DNA from: Nitrososphaerales archaeon
GTDB taxonomy: Archaea; Thermoproteota; Nitrososphaeria; Conexivisphaerales; UBA164
Reading direction: 5' to 3'
Assembly: GCA_023256405.1 (NCBI GenBank)
Contig: JAGDXK010000007.1
Coordinates: 19,455-37,342 of the forward strand
DNA: 17,888 bases
Shown piece by piece: positions 1 to 7,297 of this stretch; within the stretch, counting starts at the first letter, position 1; each line of letters opens with the position of its first letter. The position numbers and the translations under genes are program-made. A model generated the notes under the pieces. The model was not told the DNA's origin. It saw only the letters and a program-made list of their open reading frames with translations, and made no database searches.

Positions 1-1
1 A

Positions 2-475
2 ACTCACCCATCAGAGATGGAGATGTTCGTCAGGGTCTTCAATGAGCAGGTAAAGGGTCTGAGCGCCAAGATAAACACCCACATCTGTTACAGCGGCGAT
101 GAATACGCCAGCCTCATGCCACGTATTCCAGATCTTAAAGCGGTTCACTTCGCTTTAGAGTTCGCCAACAGGGACAGGCTCGAGCTTGGAACCGACGACA
201 GCTCAAGGCCGGGCTACAGAGCCCTCAAGCAGTTCAGGGAGTACGCTGGGAATAAGGAGATTGGGCTGGGCGTCCTTGACGTTCACTCGGACTTCATTGA
301 GCCCCCAGAGCTGGTACGCGACAGGATCCTTTATGCTGTAAAGGTTATAGGAGACCCTTCGAGGATATACGTGAACCCTGACTGCGGGCTCAGGACCAGA
401 AAGAGAAGCGTCGCCTTTGCAAAGCTCAGGAACATGATAGAAGGGGTCAGGCTGGCAGAAAGAGCGCTCAGGTAA
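2..475 (+). CDS. metE: Cobalamin-independent methionine synthase MetE, C-terminal part (5' truncated by window edge)
   Basis: This is the catalytic C-terminal end of a MetE-type methionine synthase, which moves a methyl group from a folate or pterin carrier to homocysteine. The reading frame is open to the first base of the window, so the gene begins outside it; the ATG at 17 is internal. Zinc-ligand positions typical of MetE are visible (numbered from that ATG): His22 and Cys24 in THICYS, Glu48 in ALEFANR, and Cys123 in the signature NPDCGLRTR. The GVLDVHSDFIEPPE block at about 85-98 is also characteristic. Archaeal versions usually lack the bacterial N-terminal domain, but that cannot be judged here. 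The next gene, nep1, starts 2 bases after this stop codon, so the two are probably cotranscribed. The family is clear; the methyl donor is not shown by the sequence. Confidence 0.93.
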   Translation, partial: THPSEMEMFVRVFNEQVKGLSAKINTHICYSGDEYASLMPRIPDLKAVHFALEFANRDRLELGTDDSSRPGYRALKQFREYAGNKEIGLGVLDVHSDFIEPPELVRDRILYAVKVIGDPSRIYVNPDCGLRTRKRSVAFAKLRNMIEGVRLAERALR

Positions 476-477
476 AG

Positions 478-1149
478 TTGATTACCTTCGTACTGGCGGA
501 ATCAGCGCTTGAGCTCATCCCCGAGTCCCTGAGAAAGGATCCGCGGGTGATAAAGTCATGCAGGAAGTTTGGCAAGAGGCCTGAGGAATGCCTTCTTGAC
601 AAGTCCCTACATTACTGGGCAATGAACGGGCTGAAGGACAGCGAAAAGCGGGGCAGACCTGACATCGTGTACCACGTTCTCCTTGACGTTACTTCATCGC
701 AGCTCTACAGGAAAGGCCTGCTTGACTTCTACATTCACACGTACGACGACAACATAATTAAGATTGGAAAGGGCGTGAGACCTCCAAAGGCCTATTTCAG
801 GTTTGAAGGTCTAATGGTTGATCTCTTCAGGAAGAAGGTTATAGAGGATGGGCAGGGGAACGTGCTTCTAGAGCTCAGAAAAGGGAAGGTGAAGGACGTG
901 CTTAAGGAGGCGGGCCATGAAAGCGCTGTTGGGTTCGAAGTGGGCGGCGAGCTGGTCACCTTTGAGGCCGCAGCTAGGAGGGTCTATGATGCCGGCGCAT
1001 TTATAATAGGCGGATTCCCCGCAGGAAGCTTCTCTGATGAGACCACCTCTTTAATGTCCTCAAAGATATCAGTGGCAAGGGAGGTTCTGGATGCAGACGC
1101 AGTTGTCTGCAGGGTCATATACGAGCTCGAAAGGCTTCTTCTTGCATAA
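478..1149 (+). CDS. nep1: Ribosome biogenesis SPOUT methyltransferase Nep1 (16S rRNA pseudouridine N1-methyltransferase)
   Basis: The 223-residue protein matches Nep1/Emg1, which methylates N1 of a pseudouridine in small-subunit rRNA and assists 30S assembly. Recognisable blocks are LAESALELIP (6-15), LLDKSLHYWAM (39-49), the basic RGRPDIV (58-64), the RNA-binding RPPKAYFRFEGLM (101-113), and the cofactor-side loop IIGGFPAGSF (176-185) of the trefoil-knot SPOUT fold. The length is normal for archaeal Nep1. The start is a TTG two bases after the metE stop; no in-frame ATG fits the conserved N-terminus, which begins almost at once with the first beta-strand. No strong Shine-Dalgarno sequence is visible, so translational coupling to metE is plausible. 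The identification is firm; the operon link to metE rests on spacing only. Confidence 0.93.
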   Translation: MITFVLAESALELIPESLRKDPRVIKSCRKFGKRPEECLLDKSLHYWAMNGLKDSEKRGRPDIVYHVLLDVTSSQLYRKGLLDFYIHTYDDNIIKIGKGVRPPKAYFRFEGLMVDLFRKKVIEDGQGNVLLELRKGKVKDVLKEAGHESAVGFEVGGELVTFEAAARRVYDAGAFIIGGFPAGSFSDETTSLMSSKISVAREVLDADAVVCRVIYELERLLLA

Positions 1150-1181
1150 GCACGCCCGTTTTCGGCAAAGATTTGGTAAAG

Positions 1182-1220
1182 TTTTTAAATTGCATGCCTA
1201 TATAAGCTAAAGGAAGGTGA
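1182..1220 (+). promoter_or_regulatory. Thermosome promoter and Shine-Dalgarno site
   Basis: A purine-rich BRE-like stretch (GGTAAAG) leads into a TATA-like TTTTTAAAT at 1182-1190. A transcription start about 26 bases downstream would fall near 1212, where GGAAGGTGA (1212-1220) provides a good Shine-Dalgarno match 6 bases before the ATG at 1227. A second AT-rich element, TATATAA at about 1199-1205, would place the start at the ATG and give a leaderless message. The Shine-Dalgarno site makes the upstream element the better choice. Confidence 0.6.
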
Positions 1221-1226
1221 TTTAGT

Positions 1227-2894
1227 ATGGCTCAGGTTCCTTACGGTCCAATTCTGGTATTAAAGGAGGGGACAACGGAAACAAAGGGGTACGAGGCCAT
1301 CAGGAACAACATCCAGGCAGCGCTCGTAATAACTGAAATCATAAAGACCTCCCTCGGACCAAGAGGCATGGACAAGATGCTTGTTGACACTCTGGGGGAC
1401 GTCACGATAACGAACGACGGTGCTACTATGCTGAAGCAGCTCGATGTCCAGCACCCAGCAGCAAAGATCCTGGTTGAGATAGCAAAGGCCACAGATGCTG
1501 AAGTAGGGGACGGCACAACTTCAGCAGTCATACTTGCTGGCAAGCTTCTTGATGAGGCCAGGAAACTCCTGGACAAGGACATTCATCCAACCAACATAGT
1601 TGAGGGCTATCAGTACGCTTCAAAGAAGGCCATCGAAAGGCTCTACCAGATAGCAATCAAGATCTCTCCAGAGGACAGGGAGTGGCTTCTGAAGCTCGCA
1701 AAGACGAGCATGAGATCCAAGATCATAGCTGAGGAGGCTGACTATATAGCCAACCTCGTGATAGACGCAGTATTCCAGGTGGCTGAGAAGAGGGAGGACG
1801 GAACCTATAAAGTGGATGTGGACAACATCTCAGTTCTCAAGAAGCAGGGAGGATCTCTGGCGGACTCCGTGCTCGTGAAGGGAATTATAGTTGACAAGGA
1901 AGTGGTTCACAGCGGAATGCCAAAGGTCGTCAAGAACGCAAAAATAGCACTTTTGAATGCTCCGCTGGAGATCGAGAAGACTGAGTACAGCGCCGAGATA
2001 AGGATAAGCGATCCATCCAAGATGAAGGCGTTCCTGGACCAGGAGGCAACGATGCTGAAGCAGATGGTGGACAAGATAAAGTCGGTTGGAGCTAACGTGG
2101 TGTTCTGCCAGAAGGGCATAGACGACCTTGCCCAGCACTACCTGGCAAAGGCCGGAATACTCGCAGTAAGAAGAGTAAAGGAGAGCGACATGGGAAGGCT
2201 TGCAAAGGCTACTGGAGGCAGGATCGTAACCAACATAGAGGACCTTACCCCCAACGACCTAGGATATGCTGAGATCGTAGAGGAGAGAAAGGTTGAGGAG
2301 GACAAGTGGGTGTTCGTTGAGGGCTGCAAGAACCCCAAGGCGGTCAGCATACTGATAAGGGGAGGAAGCCAGAGGGTTGTCGACGAGGCTGAGAGGTCAA
2401 TACACGATGCCATAATGGTTGTAAAGGACGTTCTTGAGAAGCCAATGATAGTAGCTGGAGGAGGAGCCCCTGAGGAGGAGATGGCCCAGTACATCAGGGA
2501 GGAGGCCAAGAAGCTGTCAGGAAGGGAGCAGCTCGCTGCACTGGCCTTCGCAGATGCGCTCGAGGCTGCAATTCCTCTGACGCTGGCTGAGAACGCGGGA
2601 ATGGATCCGCTGGACGTTCAGGTTCAGCTCAGAGCTGCACATTCAAAGGGCAACATATGGCACGGAGTCGACGCGTACTCAAACAAGGTTGAGGACATGT
2701 CAAAGCTGGGAGTCTTCGAGCCAGTGAGCGTTAAGGAACAGGTAGTCAAGGCAGCCACTGAAGCAGCCACAATGATACTGAGGATAGACGACGTGATAGC
2801 TGCAAAGCTGACGAAGCCTCCAAGCGGAGGAAAGGAAGGAGAGAAGAAAGGCGAGGAAGGCGAGGAAAGCAAGACCCCAAGCCTTCCTGAGTGA
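1227..2894 (+). CDS. thsA: Thermosome subunit (group II chaperonin)
   Basis: This 555-residue protein is a subunit of the ATP-driven, double-ring group II chaperonin of the archaeal cytoplasm. Nucleotide-binding motifs are intact: LGPRGMDKM (43-51), NDGAT (63-67), GDGTTS (94-99) and AGGGAPE (410-416). The order is equatorial, intermediate, apical, intermediate, equatorial as expected, at full length. The C-terminal tail is charged (Gly, Lys and Glu rich, ending SLPE) and lacks the Gly-Gly-Met repeats seen in many thermosomes. The gene has its own promoter and a strong Shine-Dalgarno site. Its stop is only 2 bases from the stop of the convergent ACT-domain gene. Archaea often have two or three paralogous subunits, and the sequence does not show which one this is, so the A in the symbol is provisional. 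Confidence 0.96.
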   Translation: MAQVPYGPILVLKEGTTETKGYEAIRNNIQAALVITEIIKTSLGPRGMDKMLVDTLGDVTITNDGATMLKQLDVQHPAAKILVEIAKATDAEVGDGTTSAVILAGKLLDEARKLLDKDIHPTNIVEGYQYASKKAIERLYQIAIKISPEDREWLLKLAKTSMRSKIIAEEADYIANLVIDAVFQVAEKREDGTYKVDVDNISVLKKQGGSLADSVLVKGIIVDKEVVHSGMPKVVKNAKIALLNAPLEIEKTEYSAEIRISDPSKMKAFLDQEATMLKQMVDKIKSVGANVVFCQKGIDDLAQHYLAKAGILAVRRVKESDMGRLAKATGGRIVTNIEDLTPNDLGYAEIVEERKVEEDKWVFVEGCKNPKAVSILIRGGSQRVVDEAERSIHDAIMVVKDVLEKPMIVAGGGAPEEEMAQYIREEAKKLSGREQLAALAFADALEAAIPLTLAENAGMDPLDVQVQLRAAHSKGNIWHGVDAYSNKVEDMSKLGVFEPVSVKEQVVKAATEAATMILRIDDVIAAKLTKPPSGGKEGEKKGEEGEESKTPSLPE

Positions 2895-2896
2895 AG

Positions 2897-3586
2897 CTAG
2901 CTCTCCCTCACTCTATTTTTTGAATAATTAATTAACAGATTTATTTCCTCAAACGCCTTAGAGGCATCTGTATCCTTGACCACTATTAGGGTGTCTGTGT
3001 ACGTGCTGGACGTGTCCTCTATGTTTATTCCGGCCGAGCTTATGGCCCTATATATCATCTCAACACAGCCTGGCGTCCTGAGTATCTCCTCGGGGCTGTG
3101 AATTATTATAAGCGTCAGACCGTCCTTCAGCTCAAGCACCTCGTTTCTATATTTTGAAAAGATGCTCAGCACCTCCTGCTTGCTCATGTTGTTGACGACA
3201 AGCGTCAGCGCGTTCGAGGTCTTGGAAATATGTATGAGCTTCTCCGAGATCAGCATCCCCTTTTCCAGTATTTCATCGGCCTTTTCGCTCCTAAAGACGG
3301 CCTTTATGACATCGGTCATAACCGTCACGCTGCTCCTTGACAGGACCCTGTAGGCCCCGAGCTCCTCAACCCTCTTCATCGATCTGTACCTCTTCAAAGC
3401 TGAGTGTATGGCCTCTACGGATGCATGTTGTCCCGCGCTTCTCAGCCTCTGCTGTATAATCCTTGCAAGCGCGCTGAGGTTTGCATAGCCCATTACAATT
3501 GCGTGCTCATATGCTGCGTTTGAGGCCACGACATCATGGACCAGTTTTGTAATCGATTGACTATTTTTGGTCATCTTTTTGCCCAT
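2897..3586 (-). CDS. Helix-turn-helix/ACT-domain protein, putative amino-acid-responsive regulator next to argG
   Basis: I do not recognise a characterised homologue of this 229-residue protein. The C-terminal part (about 140-225) reads as an ACT amino-acid-binding module: TPGCVEMIYRAISSAGINIE followed by TSSTYTDTLIVVKD resembles the ligand-binding turns of aspartokinase ACT domains. The N-terminal part (about 10-75) is helical and basic, with GYANLSALARIIQQRL and a later ALKRYRSMKR stretch, and looks like a winged helix. Similar uncharacterised proteins occur in many archaea. It is transcribed away from argG across a 54-base gap. The ATG at 3586 fits a leaderless message from the shared AT-rich promoter; a second Met, at 3574, is possible. 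Gene position suggests a regulator sensing arginine, lysine or a related metabolite. That role is inference, and a metabolic sensor with no DNA binding is the main alternative. Confidence 0.75.
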   Translation of the reverse strand: MGKKMTKNSQSITKLVHDVVASNAAYEHAIVMGYANLSALARIIQQRLRSAGQHASVEAIHSALKRYRSMKRVEELGAYRVLSRSSVTVMTDVIKAVFRSEKADEILEKGMLISEKLIHISKTSNALTLVVNNMSKQEVLSIFSKYRNEVLELKDGLTLIIIHSPEEILRTPGCVEMIYRAISSAGINIEDTSSTYTDTLIVVKDTDASKAFEEINLLINYSKNRVRES

Positions 3587-3632
3587 ATTTACAAAATATA
3601 ACCAAAAAATATAAAAACTTTGCCATTTTGGT
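3565..3632. promoter_or_regulatory. Divergent argG / ACT-gene promoter with three ACCAAAA motifs
   Basis: The AT-rich element AAATATAAAAA at about 3607-3617 can act as the TATA box in both directions: its centre lies about 26 bases from the ACT-gene ATG (3586) and about 29 bases from the argG ATG (3641). Both messages would then be nearly leaderless, which fits the lack of a Shine-Dalgarno sequence before either gene. The heptamer ACCAAAA occurs at 3601-3607 on the plus strand and as its complement TTTTGGT at 3565-3571 and 3626-3632. The last two copies flanking the TATA form an inverted repeat. The site is operator-like, but which protein binds is not shown. Confidence 0.55.
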
Positions 3633-3640
3633 AGTTTGAT

Positions 3641-4831
3641 ATGGGAAAAACGGTTTTAGCCTATTCGGGCGGACTGGACACCACAACATGCATAGCATGG
3701 ATAAAGGAAAAGTACGGAAACGAAGTTATCACAGTAACCGTTGACGTCGGCCAGCAGGAGGACTTTAAGGAGATCGAGGAGAGAGCATACATGGCTGGCT
3801 CTTCGAAGCACTACTTTGTTGATGCCAAGGACGAATTCGCCAACGATTACATAGCTATGGCAATAAAGGCCAACGCCATGTACGAGGGCAAATACCCCCT
3901 GAGCACGTCCCTCGCGAGACCTCTAATAGCGAAAAAGGTCGTAGAGATAGCCCTCAGGGAGAATGCAGACTCAGTGGCTCATGGAAGCACAGGAAAGGGC
4001 AACGATCAGGTTAGATTTGACGTGACCATAAGGGCGCTCTATCCACAGGTAAAGGTAATAGCACCTGTGAGGGAGTGGAACATGAGCAGGGATGAGGAGC
4101 TCAAGTACCTGATCAGCAAGGGAATCCCCTACAAGCCCTCAAGGGGGGAGTTCAGCATCGATGAGAACCTCTGGGGAAGGTCAATAGAGAGCGGAAGGCT
4201 TGAAGATCCCTGGGTTGAGCCACCGGAAGAGGCTTTTGCATGGACTGTCAGCCCGGAGAAGGCCCCGGACAGGCCCGAGTACGTCGAGATATACTTTGAA
4301 AACGGAATTCCCGTGAGCTTAAACGGAGATAGAATGAACCTAGTGGATCTGATAAAACATCTCAACATCGTGGGCGGTAGGAACGGCGTAGGAAGGGTAG
4401 ACCACATTGAGGACAGAGTGGTTGGGATCAAGTCCAGGGAGGTCTATGAAGTCCCTGCAGCAACGATCCTCATAGAGGCCCACAGGGACATTGAAAAGCT
4501 AACCCTCCCAAAGAGCATACTGAGGTTCAAGGGCCTCATAGAGGAGCAGTGGTCCTACATGATATATGATGGGCTGTGGGCTGATCCTCTCAGGGAGGCA
4601 CTCGAGGCGTTCATCAATGAGACCCAGAAGCACGTGGAGGGCTCCGTGAGGCTAAAGCTTTACAAGGGAGGATTGAGGGTGGTCGGAAGGAAGTCAAGCA
4701 GATCTCTTTACAAGAACGAGCTTTCAACTTACGCTTCAACTTCCACGTTCGACCAGAAACAGGCAATTGGCTTTATAAACCTGTTTGCCCTGCAGACGCT
4801 GGTCTACAGGGAGGTGAACTCAAACGCCTGA
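3641..4831 (+). CDS. argG: Argininosuccinate synthase
   Basis: ArgG joins citrulline and aspartate with ATP to form argininosuccinate, the next-to-last step of arginine synthesis. The 396-residue length is typical. The PP-loop ATP site AYSGGLDTT spans residues 7-15, and the second signature HGSTGKGNDQVRF spans 114-126. The citrulline/aspartate-binding region YPLSTSLARPLI lies between them at about 87-98. It is the first gene of a seven-gene run and reads from the divergent promoter shared with the ACT-domain gene. There is no Shine-Dalgarno site before the ATG, which agrees with a leaderless transcript. argH follows after a short gap. A citrulline-forming argF is not in this window. Confidence 0.97.
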   Translation: MGKTVLAYSGGLDTTTCIAWIKEKYGNEVITVTVDVGQQEDFKEIEERAYMAGSSKHYFVDAKDEFANDYIAMAIKANAMYEGKYPLSTSLARPLIAKKVVEIALRENADSVAHGSTGKGNDQVRFDVTIRALYPQVKVIAPVREWNMSRDEELKYLISKGIPYKPSRGEFSIDENLWGRSIESGRLEDPWVEPPEEAFAWTVSPEKAPDRPEYVEIYFENGIPVSLNGDRMNLVDLIKHLNIVGGRNGVGRVDHIEDRVVGIKSREVYEVPAATILIEAHRDIEKLTLPKSILRFKGLIEEQWSYMIYDGLWADPLREALEAFINETQKHVEGSVRLKLYKGGLRVVGRKSSRSLYKNELSTYASTSTFDQKQAIGFINLFALQTLVYREVNSNA

Positions 4832-4850
4832 CATACTAAGGGGAAGGAGA

Positions 4851-6251
4851 TTGGATCCGATGGACGACCTAGCCCTCAGGATCACATCATCAGCTGAGGC
4901 AGACAGGAGAATTCAGAACGCAGTTGTGTACGTCAACATGGCTCACGTAGTTGGGCTTTACAACGCCGGCGCTATTTCGCATGAAGTTATGAGCAAGCTC
5001 ATGCAGGGGCTCAGCAACGAGCTGTCAGGATATCCAATAAGCTATCAGGATGAGGATGTGCACATGAGCCTTGAAAAGGACCTAGCGCTTAAGGTGGGGT
5101 TGGAGGCCGGTTTCATCGGGCTGGCCAAGAGCAGAAACGATCAGGTAGCAACAGCAATCAGGCTGCAGCTCAGGCAGGAGCTTCTAGGCGTAATGGAGAA
5201 CGTGCTGAGCCTCATTGAAGCAATAACCGGAAAGGCATCTGAGTCCATAAGGACCTTCTTCCTAACATTCACGCATCTGCAGCCGGCGCAGGCAAGCACC
5301 GGAGCGCACTGGCTTCTCTCTTATGCTTGGAGCTTTCTGAGAGATCTTGAGCGCCTTAAGCTGGCGTATCAGATGACCGATATAAGCCCATTGGGCTCAG
5401 CAGCCAGCGCCGGGTCCATAGTGCAGGTTGACAGATACTTTGAGGCTGAGGCCCTTGGATTTTCCGGAATTGTGGAGAACACGATAGACGCGGTCTCAGC
5501 GAGGGACTTTATATTTGACTCTATTTATGCCATGTCCTCTGCAGCCGTGAACCTTTCGAGGCTCAGCGCGGACATCGTTGCCTACATGGCTCTCGGTCTC
5601 ATAGACCTAGATGACAGGTACGTTTCAACAAGCAGCCTCATGCCTCAGAAGAGAAATCCCGTAGTTGCGGAGATAGTGAGGGCTAAAAGCGCGAACATAA
5701 TGTCAAACCTGCTGTCCGCAATGGAGATCGCGAGAGGCCTGAACCTTTCATACAACCTCGACCTTCAGGAAATAACTCCGAAGGTCTGGGCGTCTGTGGA
5801 CGAGATCAATGACATGTTAAGGGTCACGGCCCTCATGATAAGGGGTCTGAAGTTCAACGAGGACAGGGCCAAGGAGATAGCAATCAAAGGCCTCGTTACG
5901 GCAAGCGATGTTGCGGAGTACATATCCATAAAATACGGAATCGCGTTCAGGGAGGCTCATCACATGGTAGGTGAAGCTGTAAGGACATGCGGCGAATCGT
6001 ACATAAACTGTCTCATTGAGTCTCTGAAATCGATGGGAATAAACGCGGATGCCGAGGAGCTGTCCAAGATGGCCGACCCGATCTCATCTGTTGAAAGGAG
6101 GTCAACCACCGGAGGGCCGCATCCGCGGGAGAGCCTGAGACAGATCAGCGCTATAGAGCTTAAGGTGAAGGAATTCGAAGACTTCCTGGAGCTCAATTCT
6201 AGAAAGATTGAAAAGACTTATCAGTCTTTGATAAATAGGGGGTGGTACTAG
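4851..6251 (+). CDS. argH: Argininosuccinate lyase
   Basis: ArgH cleaves argininosuccinate to arginine and fumarate and belongs to the fumarase/aspartase superfamily. Signatures counted from the TTG are SRNDQ (94-98), THLQPAQ with the catalytic His (141-147), and the flexible-loop signature SSLMPQKRNP (261-270) carrying the catalytic Ser. Length (466) is normal. The start is uncertain. The TTG at 4851 abuts the purine-rich GGGAAGGAGA, too close for a ribosome site, while the ATG at 4860 has good spacing from it. The frame is open upstream to about 4818 and encodes LRGRRL, which resembles the usual archaeal ArgH N-terminus but has no canonical start codon. The enzyme assignment is secure; only the N-terminus is in doubt. 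Confidence 0.95.
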   Translation: MDPMDDLALRITSSAEADRRIQNAVVYVNMAHVVGLYNAGAISHEVMSKLMQGLSNELSGYPISYQDEDVHMSLEKDLALKVGLEAGFIGLAKSRNDQVATAIRLQLRQELLGVMENVLSLIEAITGKASESIRTFFLTFTHLQPAQASTGAHWLLSYAWSFLRDLERLKLAYQMTDISPLGSAASAGSIVQVDRYFEAEALGFSGIVENTIDAVSARDFIFDSIYAMSSAAVNLSRLSADIVAYMALGLIDLDDRYVSTSSLMPQKRNPVVAEIVRAKSANIMSNLLSAMEIARGLNLSYNLDLQEITPKVWASVDEINDMLRVTALMIRGLKFNEDRAKEIAIKGLVTASDVAEYISIKYGIAFREAHHMVGEAVRTCGESYINCLIESLKSMGINADAEELSKMADPISSVERRSTTGGPHPRESLRQISAIELKVKEFEDFLELNSRKIEKTYQSLINRGWY

Positions 6252-6252
6252 A

Positions 6253-6432
6253 ATGCCGCTCAAAGCAAAATGCAAGGAGTGTGGAGCTGACATAGAGATA
6301 CCAGAGGATGCGCTTCCCGGGGAGATAGTGAGCTGTCCGGACTGCGGCCTTGAGTACGAGATAGTCTCCATATCGGGCAACAAGGTAGAGCTGAAGCTGG
6401 CTGAGGAGATCGGAGAGGACTGGGGAGAATAG
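6253..6432 (+). CDS. lysW: LysW amino-group carrier protein
   Basis: LysW is the small acidic carrier whose C-terminal Glu gamma-carboxyl is joined to the amino group of glutamate or alpha-aminoadipate, protecting it through lysine and arginine synthesis. The 59-residue protein has four zinc ligands in two CxxC pairs (Cys7/Cys10 and Cys28/Cys31). It ends in EIGEDWGE, the diagnostic EDWGE tail with Glu59 as the attachment residue. The ATG lies one base after the argH stop, and the G-rich GGGGGTGG just upstream (ending about 8 bases before the ATG) is its ribosome site. argX starts 7 bases after its stop. It is the only lysW in the window, so the same carrier probably serves both pathways. Confidence 0.97.
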   Translation: MPLKAKCKECGADIEIPEDALPGEIVSCPDCGLEYEIVSISGNKVELKLAEEIGEDWGE

Positions 6433-6439
6433 CTGCCAA

Positions 6440-7297
6440 ATGGCTGATGTAACAATACTCTTCGACAGGCTCAGGTGGGAGGAAAAGGAGCTTTACGAGA
6501 AGGGCAGGGAGCTGGGACTTGACATCCAGCTTCTCGACGTAAAGCAGCAGCCTCTTGAGCTGACCAACGTCAAAAGGAACACCGAAATAGCTGAAACAGT
6601 GCTTCAGAGAACCATAAGCCACTACAGAGGCCTCTATTATTCCGCAGTACTTGAGAACTACGGACACCTGGTAATAAATTCTTTTGCAGCATCATTGATC
6701 TGTGGCAACAAGCTGCTTACGACTCTGCTTCTCGCAAAGAACGGCATACCAACGCCAAGAACATACGCGGCCTTCTCAATGGAGTCGGCGCTTAAGGTGA
6801 TAGATAAGCTGGGTTATCCAGCTGTGCTCAAGCCGATAGTGGGTAGCTGGGGAAGGATGATAGCGAAGATAAACGACAGGGAGCAGGCGGAATCGATTTT
6901 AGAAACGAGGGAAATGCTCACCGATCCTCAGCAGCAAATTTATTATATACAGGAGTACGTGAAAAGGCCGCCGAGGGACATAAGGGGGATCGTGGTGAAC
7001 GGCAGGGTAGTAGCTGCGATTTACAGATATCAGCCAGAGGACGACTGGAGAACCAACATAGCAAGGGGAGGCAAGGCCGAGCAGATAAAGGTTGATGGTG
7101 AGCTTGAGGACCTTATGATAAAGGCCGCAAACGTGGTTAACGCAAAGGTTGTAGGAGTTGACGCAATGGAGACAGAGGGCGGCTACGTTATTCACGAGCT
7201 TAACAACAACTTAGAGTTTCACGGCGCATATGAGGCAACTAAGGTAGACATAGCCGGTGAGATAATGAAATATGTTAAGGAGCTGGTGAGAAGGTGA
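6440..7297 (+). CDS. argX: ArgX, predicted glutamate--LysW ligase (ATP-grasp)
   Basis: This 285-residue ATP-grasp enzyme belongs to the LysX/ArgX/RimK family and forms an isopeptide bond between the LysW C-terminal Glu and an amino acid. Visible family blocks include FDRLRWEEKELYEKG (8-22), GNKLLTTLLL with NGIPTPRTYAAF, KPIVGSWGRM, the stretch EYVKRPPRDIRG, and RGGKAE. Near the end, the motif HELNNNLEF carries Asn-Asn-Asn at 255-257, where the second copy (12001-12849) has Asn-Gly-Thr. As I recall the family literature, Asn-x-Asn goes with glutamate (ArgX) and Asn-x-Thr with aminoadipate (LysX). Location in the argG-argH operon agrees with ArgX. Bifunctional enzymes of this family exist, so specificity is a prediction. 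Its stop overlaps the next start. Confidence 0.88.
   Translation: MADVTILFDRLRWEEKELYEKGRELGLDIQLLDVKQQPLELTNVKRNTEIAETVLQRTISHYRGLYYSAVLENYGHLVINSFAASLICGNKLLTTLLLAKNGIPTPRTYAAFSMESALKVIDKLGYPAVLKPIVGSWGRMIAKINDREQAESILETREMLTDPQQQIYYIQEYVKRPPRDIRGIVVNGRVVAAIYRYQPEDDWRTNIARGGKAEQIKVDGELEDLMIKAANVVNAKVVGVDAMETEGGYVIHELNNNLEFHGAYEATKVDIAGEIMKYVKELVRR

Noticed and set aside
1241..2872. Several minus-strand frames across the thermosome gene
   Set aside because: Ser/Leu-rich antisense products of a highly conserved gene with no promoter or ribosome site; treated as shadows.
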